Shown: positions 34,346 to 46,825, counted from the first letter of the stretch. The stretch: 64,000 bases of DNA from an uncultured Lactobacillus sp. (GCA_946477855.1 CAMKZU010000004.1:25064-89063); one strand, 5' to 3'. Program-made: numbers and translations. The notes: generated by a model from the letters alone, not told the origin.

Positions 34346-36211
34346 TTTTCTATTCTTTTTGTTATAGTATATTAGCGTTAATCCTAAAATGCTAAACAAC
34401 GATGCTAAACCTAGTATTAACAACAAAAACTGCCACTTCTTTTTTGCTTTTGTATGCGACTGCTGGGCTTTTTTCTTCCTATTATTAAGTGTTTTTATCT
34501 TATTAGTTAGATGATGGTATGACCTGTTTTTATATTTTGGTAAAGGTTTGTTATTAGCCACTTTTTTATTGCCGATAATATCCTTAGTATAAATATAGGT
34601 CAATTTCTGTGGCTTTTCCTTAAGGGTAATTGCTGTGGTATTTAGCTCGCTTTTAGTACTTAATCCGTTTAAATTTTTGGATTGAATAGTGTACCCCGGT
34701 AACTTTAATGTATGAACCATTTGCTGATCATTAACATAGCCACTTAGTATTTCATCCGGAGCCACTTTTTGGCCCTCAATGTCTTGATAATGAACAATCA
34801 CATTCGAAACCTTTTGCCTATTATAATAGAAGGTAATTTCCTGTGGCTGATTATTTAGTAAAATAGCAACGCTGCCAGGATGATGAGAAATACCATTATG
34901 ATCAATTTGATAACGACTAGGAGTATAACCTGAAATTTCCTGTGGCTTAACGATTTTTTGCTCACTAAAAACGCCGCTAATCATAGTTGCGGGAGCAATG
35001 GTCTTACCATTTTCGTCTTGGTAATGAACGGTAATATCTGCTGCTTTATTACGGTTATAAAGCAAAAAAATGTCTTGCGGTTGGGCGGTAATAGTAGTGG
35101 TTAGTGAACCTTGATTTAATGGTGTTTTAACCCCATTGACCAATTTAGCTTCAATCGAATAACCGTTAAATGTAGGAACTGGAGCAGTACAGCTGTTATT
35201 AATATCACCATACAACTTTTGTTCACAAGCGATTGTATTATCAGCATCATCTTTGAAATGGAAGGTAATAGGTTGTCCGCTAACAATTCTGAAGGGGATG
35301 ACGTACCAGCCGGAAATCAATGGCTTTTGTGTAGCACTATTACTATGAAACTTAATGGTCATTGCTGCATTGCTATCCGGCTTTAAGTTTGTAAGATCCC
35401 ACGTCACAGTTTGCTTACCATTAACTTGCCCCACATGTTCGTCCCAATTGCTGCAATACTGCTTGATGTTGCATCTGGCGCCGATATGCTTCCCAGTTTC
35501 GATCTTGATCGGCATACTTGCACCATTAAGATCTAGCAACTGATAAGGTCCAGAGGTATAAGAAAATGTTCCAGCTGTGATATGTACCGGTTCAGCTATA
35601 ATAATCTGCTTTTTCAGTTCAATACTGCCACTTGCAAGCAGTTGCTTATTTGCTTTTAACGGTGAAAAATCACTTATTGCGTTATATGACAGATTGAGTT
35701 GCATTAACTGCGGCTTATTTGCTAACGCAGAAATATCAGCAATGCTGCACATTTCTAAATTAACACGGGCTAGTTTTGTCAGGTTTTGCAGAGCCGAAAT
35801 ATCTATTAAGCTTGACCTGCTAAAAGTACGGTGGAGCCACTCATGATTAAGCTGCCGGTCAGGAGCAAGGTTAAGTTTAACTAGATTAGTTGCGTATTCT
35901 AACCCAGCCAGTGATTTAAGCTTTAAACGTGACTGATATTCTCTAGGGGAAATAACGTATTGTTTCCTGCCTTGAACTATAGTAGTTTCACTTTTTGCAA
36001 TAAGATTAATTTCTGTTAAGTTGGCAAGGTCTTCTTTAGTAACTTGATCTAATTCCCGCCCTAAATTAGCAGCCACGATTTTTTGTAAGGCTCTATCAGG
36101 CATCCAATTGGAAATTGCGTTGGGGCCAATATCAAAATCATAATTTTTAGTTTTTAGTTCAGGTTCAGATGCCTTTTCTGGGCTGGCAGAATTTTGATTT
36201 TTGGTCGTCAT
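34343..36211 (-). CDS. LRR-MucBP protein lacking a signal peptide
   Basis: 622 residues. Order: a short polar N-terminus with no hydrophobic stretch, LRR region (about 95-195; LAGLEYATNLVKLNLAP, DISALQNLTKLARVNLE, DISALANKPQLMQLNLS), a beta domain (about 195-310), three MucBP-type domains (about 310-530), a Lys-rich stretch, one membrane helix near 590-612 and a KKNRK tail. No LPXTG before the helix. An in-frame stop lies two codons upstream of the ATG, so the start cannot be extended and a normal signal peptide is absent. It may be N-terminally truncated, or exported in an unusual way. Confidence 0.8.
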   Translation of the reverse strand: MTTKNQNSASPEKASEPELKTKNYDFDIGPNAISNWMPDRALQKIVAANLGRELDQVTKEDLANLTEINLIAKSETTIVQGRKQYVISPREYQSRLKLKSLAGLEYATNLVKLNLAPDRQLNHEWLHRTFSRSSLIDISALQNLTKLARVNLEMCSIADISALANKPQLMQLNLSYNAISDFSPLKANKQLLASGSIELKKQIIIAEPVHITAGTFSYTSGPYQLLDLNGASMPIKIETGKHIGARCNIKQYCSNWDEHVGQVNGKQTVTWDLTNLKPDSNAAMTIKFHSNSATQKPLISGWYVIPFRIVSGQPITFHFKDDADNTIACEQKLYGDINNSCTAPVPTFNGYSIEAKLVNGVKTPLNQGSLTTTITAQPQDIFLLYNRNKAADITVHYQDENGKTIAPATMISGVFSEQKIVKPQEISGYTPSRYQIDHNGISHHPGSVAILLNNQPQEITFYYNRQKVSNVIVHYQDIEGQKVAPDEILSGYVNDQQMVHTLKLPGYTIQSKNLNGLSTKSELNTTAITLKEKPQKLTYIYTKDIIGNKKVANNKPLPKYKNRSYHHLTNKIKTLNNRKKKAQQSHTKAKKKWQFLLLILGLASLFSILGLTLIYYNKKNRK

Positions 36212-36458
36212 TAGTCATCATCTTCTTTACTGATTCAATTAGCAGTAATTTAACATTTTTAATAGCGTTTACCTTTACGTAATAATGATTAAATAAAATT
36301 ATTTATGTGAAAATCAAATATTAATATTAAGTATTAAAGTAACCGCAACCATATACTATCCTAATAATACCATCTTAACCCCAGTATAGCATGTATTTAA
36401 AAAGCTGACTATTTGAAATAAGTAATTTTATTACCTTATATAACTGATGCTAAAGAGC

Positions 36459-37412
36459 CTATTTAAAAAGCCAGATACGAGCTAACCGCCAGAAAATAAA
36501 TAATATAAAAATAATATTAAAGGTAATGATTACTGTTCTGATTAAAGTCATGTTTTGGAAAAATTTAGGCTGTGCTTCTGCACGTACTTTAGTAGTCTTT
36601 TGAACTGTTTTGCGCCCATTGCCAGTCGTAAGGGTCACGTGTTTCTTTTTATTAGTTTGCTTTGGTTTAGCAATTAATTCGCTAGCCGCCAGATTATGCT
36701 TAGTAGCCTTCATTTTGCCGATTAAGTCGCCTTGTGCAACAGTGCGGTGCTGTCCATACCCATACTTAGAAGTATTGAAATCAGAACAGGTAATAAGGGT
36801 AATCATGCTCTTATCCTGCATGTTGTTTTCAACTTCAACTTGTGTAGGTTTAATGGCAAAAGAAATTCTTTTAATTTTATAAGTATAAATATGGTGTAAA
36901 TCTGTCACATAAATGAGGTCACCGGGATGTGCCAGATGCAAATTATCTAAAACTGCAGGGCCGTATGAACCCATATAGTGTCCTGCAAGTACATAATTAT
37001 TAGCACCGCCCATAACGCGATCGGGCAGGCAGGTAACGACACCGTATTCCAAATTTTGATTTTGATCACCATAACCGGCAAAGAGAGGATTGTGAATATT
37101 AACAGCAGGAATAGCAATGCGACCTATAGCATAGGCCTTAATTTGCTTCGCTCTCAGAACGCTGGCTGCACTAACTGATTTGGTTTTGCTGGCGTCATAA
37201 CTTGTTTTGCGTTTTTTATTTCTATCTGCTTTTTTTTGTGTTAAAGTGGTATTTGCTTTTTCCGCATTTTGCTGCACTACATAGGAGTTGCCAAATCCTG
37301 AACCGAAAAAAATTAAGGTAACTCCAATATAAAAAAGGGCACTTAAAAGAAAGACGCGTATTGTAGACCATACTCGGTCTTTTAATGAATGTTTTTGCTT
37401 TTTACTTGCCAT
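36459..37412 (-). CDS. Sortase
   Basis: 317-residue membrane-bound cysteine transpeptidase that cuts LPXTG-like signals and joins proteins to peptidoglycan. Seen: N-terminal helix (about 18-40), the IGRIAIPAVNIHNPLFAG opening strand (about 95), catalytic His in YVLAGHYMG (about 150), catalytic Cys in ITLITCS (about 208), Arg in GQHRTVAQGD (about 222), then a Lys-rich linker and a C-terminal helix (about 288-312). Two membrane helices recall class C enzymes, but the core looks class A-like, so the class is left open. It heads the surface island on the same strand and is the natural partner of the LPQTG, LSQTG and LPKTG proteins. Confidence 0.92.
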   Translation of the reverse strand: MASKKQKHSLKDRVWSTIRVFLLSALFYIGVTLIFFGSGFGNSYVVQQNAEKANTTLTQKKADRNKKRKTSYDASKTKSVSAASVLRAKQIKAYAIGRIAIPAVNIHNPLFAGYGDQNQNLEYGVVTCLPDRVMGGANNYVLAGHYMGSYGPAVLDNLHLAHPGDLIYVTDLHHIYTYKIKRISFAIKPTQVEVENNMQDKSMITLITCSDFNTSKYGYGQHRTVAQGDLIGKMKATKHNLAASELIAKPKQTNKKKHVTLTTGNGRKTVQKTTKVRAEAQPKFFQNMTLIRTVIITFNIIFILFIFWRLARIWLFK

Positions 37413-37530
37413 TGAATTGTTTTCCTTTAAACTTATATAGTGCTTTCAGATACTATTTAAGTATAAATCGGTTTAAAGCACAATTATTTATCTTGAAAAG
37501 AAACACTTATAAAAAATAATCAAATAAGTA

Positions 37531-37559
37531 TTGAGATCGCTTTAATACTGATTTATAAT
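37531..37559 (+). promoter_or_regulatory. Promoter of the beta-glucoside operon
   Basis: TTGAGA (37531-37536) and TATAAT (37554-37559) are spaced by exactly 17 bases. It lies directly upstream of the first RAT/terminator switch. Confidence 0.8.
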
Positions 37560-37574
37560 GTAAGCGTAAGTAGT

Positions 37575-37603
37575 CGTGTTACTGATTCGATCAGGCATTA
37601 ACC
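37575..37603 (+). promoter_or_regulatory. RAT antiterminator site 1
   Basis: CGTGTTACTGATTCGATCAGGCATTAACC has the layout of BglG/LicT ribonucleic antiterminator targets. Its 3' end overlaps the 5' arm of the following terminator, so the two RNA folds exclude each other. It would make the regulator gene autoregulated. Confidence 0.8.
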
Positions 37604-37646
37604 TATGAACAATACTTATTTCTGGTACTGTTTGTAGGTTTTTTTA
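37600..37646 (+). terminator. Attenuator terminator before the antiterminator gene
   Basis: AACCTATGAACA pairs with TGTTTGTAGGTT (two mismatches) and is followed by a run of T. Read-through needs the RAT fold. Confidence 0.75.
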
Positions 37647-37668
37647 TTGAAAAAAAGGAGTAAGTTGA

Positions 37669-38538
37669 GTGAAATTTATTAAGAATTTTAACAACAACGC
37701 TGCTTTAGTGTCAGATGAATCCGGAGTAGATTGGGTGGTGATTGGTAACGGGATTGGCTTTGGCAAAAAAGCAGGCGATCCCATTGATAAGGACAAAATT
37801 TCGCGTCGCTTTATCGCTGTCGAAAAGAACATTAAAATGGTTGACAGTGTGAGAGATATTGATCAGCGAACATTGGCGTTGACTACTGCTGTGATTAATT
37901 TAGCGAGCCAAAAATTACAAATAACTTTTTCCGATTATCAATTTTTGGTGTTAGCCGATCATATTGATTTTATGTTAACCCGAGCTGATGAAAATATTGA
38001 ATTAGGCCAAGATACATTAGGCTGGGAAATGCAAAAATTGTTTCCCAAGGAATATAACACAGCACAAGAGGCTCTTGAGTTAATAAAGAAAAAAACCAAG
38101 CTGGAATTTCCCAAAAGTGAAGTAGCTTATCTGACATATCACTTTATTAACGCTGGTTCTGGTCAAACCAAACTGCAGGATACAATTAAAATTACTAAGT
38201 TAATTCGCGGCGTAATTGATATTATCCAGTACCAATATGGTATGCAGCTTGATAATGAATCATTCAACTTTAACCGTTTTATGACACATTTACGTGCTTT
38301 TATGGTGCGACACATGTGTGGTGAATGTGACAAGGACTCTGGTAGTGAGCTTGATAATTCTTTAATTGAACTAATGAAGGTCAAATACCGAAAGGCATAC
38401 GATACTGTCCAAAAAATCGACACGTACTTATACAATCAGGCAGGCTGGCAGTTGCAGCCTGATGATCAGGTATATTTAACCCTGCATGTTTGGCGGGTCA
38501 CTCATAGGCAAGATGACAACCATTCAGAAAAGGGTTAA
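37669..38538 (+). CDS. BglG/LicT-family transcriptional antiterminator
   Basis: 289-residue RNA-binding regulator. N-terminal co-antiterminator domain (1 to about 55; IKNFNNNAALVSDESGVDWVVIGNGIGFGKKAGD), then two PTS-regulation domains, PRD1 (about 65-170) and PRD2 (about 175-285), with conserved His residues (DHIDFML, HLRAFMVRHM, LTLHVWR) that are phosphorylated by HPr and by the cognate PTS. When the beta-glucoside is present it binds RAT sites and stops termination. The start is GTG with AAGGAG at 37655-37660. Two RAT sites, one before itself and one before the PTS gene, are visible. Confidence 0.93.
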   Translation: MKFIKNFNNNAALVSDESGVDWVVIGNGIGFGKKAGDPIDKDKISRRFIAVEKNIKMVDSVRDIDQRTLALTTAVINLASQKLQITFSDYQFLVLADHIDFMLTRADENIELGQDTLGWEMQKLFPKEYNTAQEALELIKKKTKLEFPKSEVAYLTYHFINAGSGQTKLQDTIKITKLIRGVIDIIQYQYGMQLDNESFNFNRFMTHLRAFMVRHMCGECDKDSGSELDNSLIELMKVKYRKAYDTVQKIDTYLYNQAGWQLQPDDQVYLTLHVWRVTHRQDDNHSEKG

Positions 38539-38572
38539 TTCTACCTTAATTTAATAATATTTAGTTTAAACG

Positions 38573-38595
38573 GTGTGTTACTGTTTACAGGCATT

Positions 38596-38600
<5 letters not shown>
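38573..38600 (+). promoter_or_regulatory. RAT antiterminator site 2
   Basis: GTGTGTTACTGTTTACAGGC followed by ATTAACCC repeats the plan of the site at 37575. Its end overlaps the 5' arm of the hairpin at 38596. Confidence 0.8.
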
Positions 38601-40644
<2,044 letters not shown>

Positions 40645-40656
40645 TGAGAGGAGTAA

Positions 40657-42105
<1,449 letters not shown>

Positions 42106-42120
42106 ATGTTTTGCTTTAAA

Positions 42121-42332
42121 AATTGACTATTAAGTTAAGGCAATGTATCGTGGTATATGAAAGCAGGTAACTAGAGTATCTGCTAGATGTTGATTTGAGA
42201 TGGGTGGATTGGACTTAATTGCACTCACTCAAGGAGTCTTGATAGGGTTGTGTGTGAACACCTCAAGCCAATAGTAAAACACTCATTGTTGCAAATAACA
42301 AAGGAACTCTTTAAAGGAGTTCCTATTTTTTT
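42121..42332 (+). ncRNA. Candidate structured RNA or type I toxin locus
   Basis: A 210-base gap holds clear nested hairpins: AGCAGGTA with TATCTGCT (42162-42184), ATTGG with CCAAT (42208-42272), TCAAG with CTTGA (42229-42242), and a strong terminator AGGAACTC / GAGTTCCT plus seven T (42302-42332). A small open frame of 24 codons (42200-42274, MGGLDLIALTQGVLIGLCVN) lies inside the structured part, with no good RBS. This could be a small RNA, a 3' UTR of the glucosidase, or a small hydrophobic peptide gene with its own terminator. No known RNA family is recognised with confidence. Confidence 0.4.
42302..42332 (+). terminator. Rho-independent terminator
   Basis: AGGAACTC and GAGTTCCT pair around TTTAAAG, then seven T. 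It ends the glucoside operon or the candidate RNA. Confidence 0.85.
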
Positions 42333-42352
42333 GAAAGAAATATCTAAGATAG

Positions 42353-42957
42353 ATGTACATACACAGGAGAGGTCAAGATCTTTTACAAGTTGCTGCAAGT
42401 GAATTCAATAAGCTAATTGGAAAAAAGGTTAAATTAACATTAGGTCGTAAAGGAAGAAGCGAAGAAGTAACAATAGTATTTGACTCTAGGGATTTCCATC
42501 ATTTAGCAGGTTTACATAAGTTAAAAGAGTTGTATACAAGAAAAACGCCAAATTAGTTTTTAATGATATCTTGAAGGGGAAAATAGGTATTAATGATATT
42601 ACCAAGTCTACATTTTTTCCGGATATTGCTGAAAGAATAGAAATTGTAAGTCAGATAAATGATATTTTTACTAAGGACAACCTTGTTTTCAAATTTTCTA
42701 AAATCAATGTTTTAAATAGTAAAATTTTATGGCAATATCTGTTAGAATTTATGACGGTTCAAGGCTATCATGGCTACTTATTTTTAAATAAATACCGCAG
42801 ACAGCCTGGTAATTATGTTTGCGTAACAGATTTTAAAAAAAGAAAAGATTATAGTTTAGGTCAAGTAAACATGACGTTATTGCAAACAACATTAATTGAT
42901 GGTGCACAGCAAAAAATTATTTTCAAAAATCCGTCCTATAACCCTAATATGAAATGA
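42353..42957 (+). pseudogene. PBECR4-like nuclease gene broken by frameshift
   Basis: Two adjacent frames join into one PBECR4-type protein (phage-associated barnase/EndoU/colicin E5-D/RelE-like nuclease). Frame A (42353-42556) has LGRKGRSEEVTIVFDSRDFHHLAGLHKLKEL and ends RKTPN-stop. Frame B, one base off, carries on as VFNDILKGKIGINDITKSTFFPDIAERI to the end (42957). Restoring one T near 42554 would fuse them. Upstream codons from TTG 42331 (KEISKID) lie in yet another phase, so a second shift is possible. This may be a dead toxin or phage remnant, or a sequencing error. Confidence 0.75.
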
Positions 42958-42990
42958 TTCCCAAGTTAATCTAAATTGTACTGCATAATA

Positions 42991-43027
42991 AAAAGCTGGT
43001 TTCAGTATTTACCTGAAACCAGCTTTT
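42991..43027 (+). terminator. Rho-independent terminator
   Basis: AAAAGCTGGTTTCAG and CTGAAACCAGCTTTT form a 15-bp stem with a 7-base loop. Ends the PBECR4 locus; symmetrical, so possibly bidirectional. Confidence 0.85.
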
Positions 43028-43106
43028 ATTTATACTAAATTAACCACAAATTTAAATCGGAGCTTAGTTGTCAATTTGTTCATCTATTACTTTTAGTCAT
43101 TATATT

Positions 43107-43134
43107 TACTAAATTTGGTCATGCAAATTTAGTA
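43107..43134. repeat. Perfect 11-bp inverted repeat
   Basis: TACTAAATTTG and CAAATTTAGTA flank GTCATG. It has no T-run, so it is more like a protein-binding site than a terminator. It stands between convergent genes, an odd place for an operator. Confidence 0.6.
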
Positions 43135-43258
43135 AATTGTTCTACTTACCGCGTGCAATTATCGAAATAAACTTATTTAAGTTCAATATGAAAATTAATA
43201 ATGTTTTCTAAAATCAAAAGTGGTCATCTTAAAGAACTAACAACTCACATGCTATGCA

Positions 43259-44980
43259 CTAATTATCAATAGTTAAGCTGCACAGATTATATAAATCACC
43301 TTTTTGCTTCATTAATTCATCATAAGAGCCTTCTTCAGTTATTGTGCCATCTTTCATAAAAATTATTGCATCATATTTTTGCAATAGATTAGGATTTAAT
43401 TTGTGGGTAACTACAATTGCGGTCAGATCTTTGACTGCTAAAATAGCATTTTCAATCTCCGTCGTGTTTTTTTGATCTAAAGATGATGTTGCTTCATCCA
43501 TTAGTAAAATAGGGGTTCTTCTGATCAATGCGCGAGCGATAGAAATTCTTTGTTTTTGTCCGCCAGATAGTTCTTTTCCTTCTTCACCAACATTCATTTT
43601 AATTCCAGCAGCATTATTGTCTACCAGTTTTCTTAAACCTGATTTATTGATGGCTTCATTTAGCTCCTGCTTAGTGAAAGATTGTCCCAGAGTTATATTA
43701 TAAGCCAGTGAATTATCAAAAATGTAAACATCCTGCTGAACAATGTTTATCAAATGGTAAAGTGAAGAAAGATTAATTTGATTAATATTCACATGATCTA
43801 TGCTAATGCTACCATCATTAGTCGATTTGTAATATCTCATTAATAATTTCAATAGTGTAGTTTTACCACTGCCTGACATGCCCACAAGCGCGTATTTTTT
43901 ACCTTTCTCAATATCTAAGTTAATGTTAGTTAGCACCTTTTTTCCTACTTTATTTTGTTGGGGATAAGAAAAACTGACGTTAGATAATTCAATCTCATGC
44001 TCAAACTTACTCAATTCCAAGTAGTTGCTATCGTTTTTTACTGGAGTATGTAAATTTTCTAATAACTGATTTAAAGTTTTGGTAGCAGCTAACCCAGCTT
44101 TTTTATTGTTCAGTTCAATGCCTAATTTACTCAGCGGCATCACAATAAAATTAACTAATTGGACAATTGCTGTAACTGCACCAATACTTGTACTGCCACT
44201 AATTACCATGAACATACCTAGTCCATAAGCTACTAGAAAAACTAAGTATCCTGAAAAATTTGAAATTGATACTGAAACATTGTTTATTTCTGAAAGAGAA
44301 AATTCACTATCTGCACGCTTGTTATTGCTATTTTCAAATTCTGTGCTTATCTGTTTTGCAATATTAAAGCTTTTAATTACTAAAAAGCCTGAAAAGGCGT
44401 CTTTCACTTTGGAAACATACGCATTCTGCTGAGTTAAAGCAGCATTTTGCGTTGCCTGCATTTTTCCACCTAATAAATTCAAAATAAAGATTGGTGCTAA
44501 GCTGATTATTAACACGGCTATTGACAATTTCCAGTTAATAAAAAACATTCCCACAATTGAAAAAAGCAACAACGCTGAGTTAGACGCGATATTAAAATAT
44601 GACTTGATATATTTTTCCTCAATAGTTGAAATAGTGTTTGTCATAGTTGCTAAAAAATCACCCACGCTATTGGCGCTGAATTCATTTAAATCACTGGCAA
44701 TAATCCTTTTAAAAATGAATTTCCTATATCTCTTACTAAAATTATTAACAAATTTGTTTTTGGCCCATTCACTAATAAAGACTGCCAGTGCTAAAAAGAT
44801 ACACACTAGCAAACAAGCCAATATTGCCAACTTTAAATCATTTACATTACGGGCAATACCTGCATCAATTAATCTTTTTAATACGAGAGCCAGCAATAAG
44901 TTTATTAACGGGTAAACCACGGCTGAAAAAATTACTGCCAGTGAATAATTAAGGTGATCATATTTTTTAAAACTTTTCAT
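43259..44980 (-). CDS. Orphan ABC exporter (fused membrane and ATPase domains)
   Basis: 573-residue half-transporter with six helices in residues about 15-290 and an ATPase domain. Walker A GMSGSGKTTLL near residue 350, signature LSGGQKQRISIARALI, Walker B ILLMDEATSSLDQ, switch His in VVTHKLN. A frame extends to 44992, but GAGAGG sits directly against that ATG, so the downstream ATG at 44980 is preferred. No peptide precursor, second subunit or modification enzyme is seen on either side, so the substrate is unknown. It is similar in plan to the exporter at 17732, with a normal Walker A. Confidence 0.88.
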   Translation of the reverse strand: MKSFKKYDHLNYSLAVIFSAVVYPLINLLLALVLKRLIDAGIARNVNDLKLAILACLLVCIFLALAVFISEWAKNKFVNNFSKRYRKFIFKRIIASDLNEFSANSVGDFLATMTNTISTIEEKYIKSYFNIASNSALLLFSIVGMFFINWKLSIAVLIISLAPIFILNLLGGKMQATQNAALTQQNAYVSKVKDAFSGFLVIKSFNIAKQISTEFENSNNKRADSEFSLSEINNVSVSISNFSGYLVFLVAYGLGMFMVISGSTSIGAVTAIVQLVNFIVMPLSKLGIELNNKKAGLAATKTLNQLLENLHTPVKNDSNYLELSKFEHEIELSNVSFSYPQQNKVGKKVLTNINLDIEKGKKYALVGMSGSGKTTLLKLLMRYYKSTNDGSISIDHVNINQINLSSLYHLINIVQQDVYIFDNSLAYNITLGQSFTKQELNEAINKSGLRKLVDNNAAGIKMNVGEEGKELSGGQKQRISIARALIRRTPILLMDEATSSLDQKNTTEIENAILAVKDLTAIVVTHKLNPNLLQKYDAIIFMKDGTITEEGSYDELMKQKGDLYNLCSLTIDN

Positions 44981-45385
44981 TAATATATACATCCTCTCTA
45001 TTTTAAAAAAGCATCATCAAAAATATATAATTATTTTAAATTTCTCTACATCTGTTCACTATACGCTAAACATTTTATAATTGGAAGATATATTTTAAAA
45101 TAAAGTTATATTTTTTAAAATTATAAAATAATAGTTAGATTAATTATTGATGTTGAGAGTCATAGAAAGGTGTTTTCAAACTAAAATTTGTCAAAATTAA
45201 AAATGTTTCTGACTAGCTGTCTTTAGTTTTTTACATCCCTTTGTCACCAGCAAATACAGGTAATTTTTAATAAGCTTACTCAAAATAGATGCAAAAATTA
45301 GAAAAGATTACCGCAAAAATAAAAACCAAACTTTTCAATAAGAAAGTTTGGTTTTGTTTTCTAATTATCTTAATTAATGATTATT
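44981..45385. other. AT-rich gene-free region
   Basis: No coding sequence is seen on either strand. It probably holds the promoter of the ABC gene and, near 45322, the terminator of the flavoprotein gene. Confidence 0.5.
45322..45355 (-). terminator. Rho-independent terminator
   Basis: AAAACCAAACTTT and AAAGTTTGGTTTT form a 13-bp stem with an 8-base loop. It lies downstream of the minus-strand flavoprotein gene. Confidence 0.8.
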
Positions 45386-46825
45386 TTATAAATCAGCTGT
45401 CAAATTTTTAACAGCATTTCTTGCTGAGTAAACACAGTAGCCGGCATGACTACCAGGAACTTTAACTCCATAGGTATCGCCATAAATTATGCCTGAGCCA
45501 TCACTGCCGATTGCATATAAATGCTCAATAGGCTGACTCTTGTTGTCTAAGACTTCATTATGCAAGTTGACTTTTAAACCGTCTCCGGTGGTAAAGGCAC
45601 CTACAGCCAATTCGATTGCGTAAAAAGGACCTTGTGCAACTGGCAGTAGGTATTTCTTGTCTTTGCCAAAATCAGTGTCAACGCCTTTTTCAGCAAGATC
45701 ATTATAATGATTAACCGTTTCTTCCAGATTAGGAGCAGCGATCTTCTCTGCCAGTTCTGCTAGCGTTGAAGCAGAATTCATAAAGTCATAGTTCTTAGCG
45801 ATAGCCTCTTTTACATTTTCACGTAAGTGCGGATAATTTGGCAGTTCATAAAATGGGTGTAAATCTAGCGGGAAACCTTTATCAGTAAAATCATCAATAG
45901 TCTTTTGGTCTAGAATGGCAAAAACGCGGTCTTGCCGAATCATAGCGTTACCCTCGTTAGCCCAGTTACTTACGCAATCATATTCATTGGTAAAACGATT
46001 GCCACTTTCGTTTACCCAGAGAATAGGCTCGTCACAAACAGCACTACCCAGATCCCATGTTGCAAATTCGTAAGTCGGAGTTTGCGAGTCGTGAATCTGA
46101 CCGCCAAAGTTCATTGTCATGCCGGTAAAGAAGTGTTTCGCCCCCTGCTTCCATGCCATTTTGAGACCGTCACCGGTTGACTTGCCGGAATTAACGGGAA
46201 CGATCCGTTCAGGATTAAACTTGTTGGCATTTTCCATTATTTCTGGATTGTTTAAATAGCCACCAGTAGCTAAAATTACGTTTTTGGTTTGTAAAGTAAT
46301 GTCCTTGTCTGCAGTTAAATCTTTGGCAATCACAGTCCAACTGCCGTCAGCATTATGCTTTAAGTCAACTGCTTGAGTAGAGGTTTTAATCGCAATATTA
46401 TTTTTTTCAACATACGGCTGTAAAGCTTCATGGATTGCTTTGTTCCCATGACCTGTGAATAAGTGCCAAGTTGGCAAATCAGTGCCCATTTCTGTAACTT
46501 TGTCAAACTGAACGCCGTGTTTTTGGAGCCAATCAACATTTTCTGCAGAGTGGTCAATATAATGGCGCCACATTTCATGATCAGCCTTGTAGTGTGAATA
46601 ATCCATTTCCAGCTGGAGAATTTGCTCACGCTTAATATCAATTCCTGCCTCTTTTTGCAATTTTGATTCTGCCGCAAAAACACCTTCAACATAATTACCA
46701 GTTCCGCCAGTTGTTCTGCCTTTTTCTAGTACTAGGGCAGTTAAATTTCTGTCTGCTGCATCAGTGGCTGCAGCGAAACCTGCAAGACCACCACCGATAA
46801 TAATCACGTCATATTTTTTAGTCAT
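45386..46825 (-). CDS. FAD-dependent oxidoreductase, fumarate-reductase flavoprotein family
   Basis: 479-residue flavoprotein. FAD site DVIIIGGGLAGFAAATDAADRN at the N-terminus, VILATGGYLNNPEIM near residue 180, and a C-terminal HLYAIGSDGSGIIYGDTYGV / GSHAGYCVYSARNAV. No signal peptide, heme or FMN-binding domain, so it is cytoplasmic. Family members reduce C=C bonds in fumarate, urocanate, acrylates or hydroxycinnamates. The exact substrate is unknown. A frame extends to 46849, but AAGGAG at 46835-46840 supports 46825. It is the second gene of an operon with an OFA-type transporter, divergent from a LysR regulator. Confidence 0.85.
   Translation of the reverse strand: MTKKYDVIIIGGGLAGFAAATDAADRNLTALVLEKGRTTGGTGNYVEGVFAAESKLQKEAGIDIKREQILQLEMDYSHYKADHEMWRHYIDHSAENVDWLQKHGVQFDKVTEMGTDLPTWHLFTGHGNKAIHEALQPYVEKNNIAIKTSTQAVDLKHNADGSWTVIAKDLTADKDITLQTKNVILATGGYLNNPEIMENANKFNPERIVPVNSGKSTGDGLKMAWKQGAKHFFTGMTMNFGGQIHDSQTPTYEFATWDLGSAVCDEPILWVNESGNRFTNEYDCVSNWANEGNAMIRQDRVFAILDQKTIDDFTDKGFPLDLHPFYELPNYPHLRENVKEAIAKNYDFMNSASTLAELAEKIAAPNLEETVNHYNDLAEKGVDTDFGKDKKYLLPVAQGPFYAIELAVGAFTTGDGLKVNLHNEVLDNKSQPIEHLYAIGSDGSGIIYGDTYGVKVPGSHAGYCVYSARNAVKNLTADL

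Larger units (their letters stand above)
42958..43258. other. Intergenic region before the orphan ABC exporter's end
   Basis: No gene is seen. It contains a terminator (42991) and a perfect inverted repeat (43107). AT-rich throughout. Confidence 0.5.
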
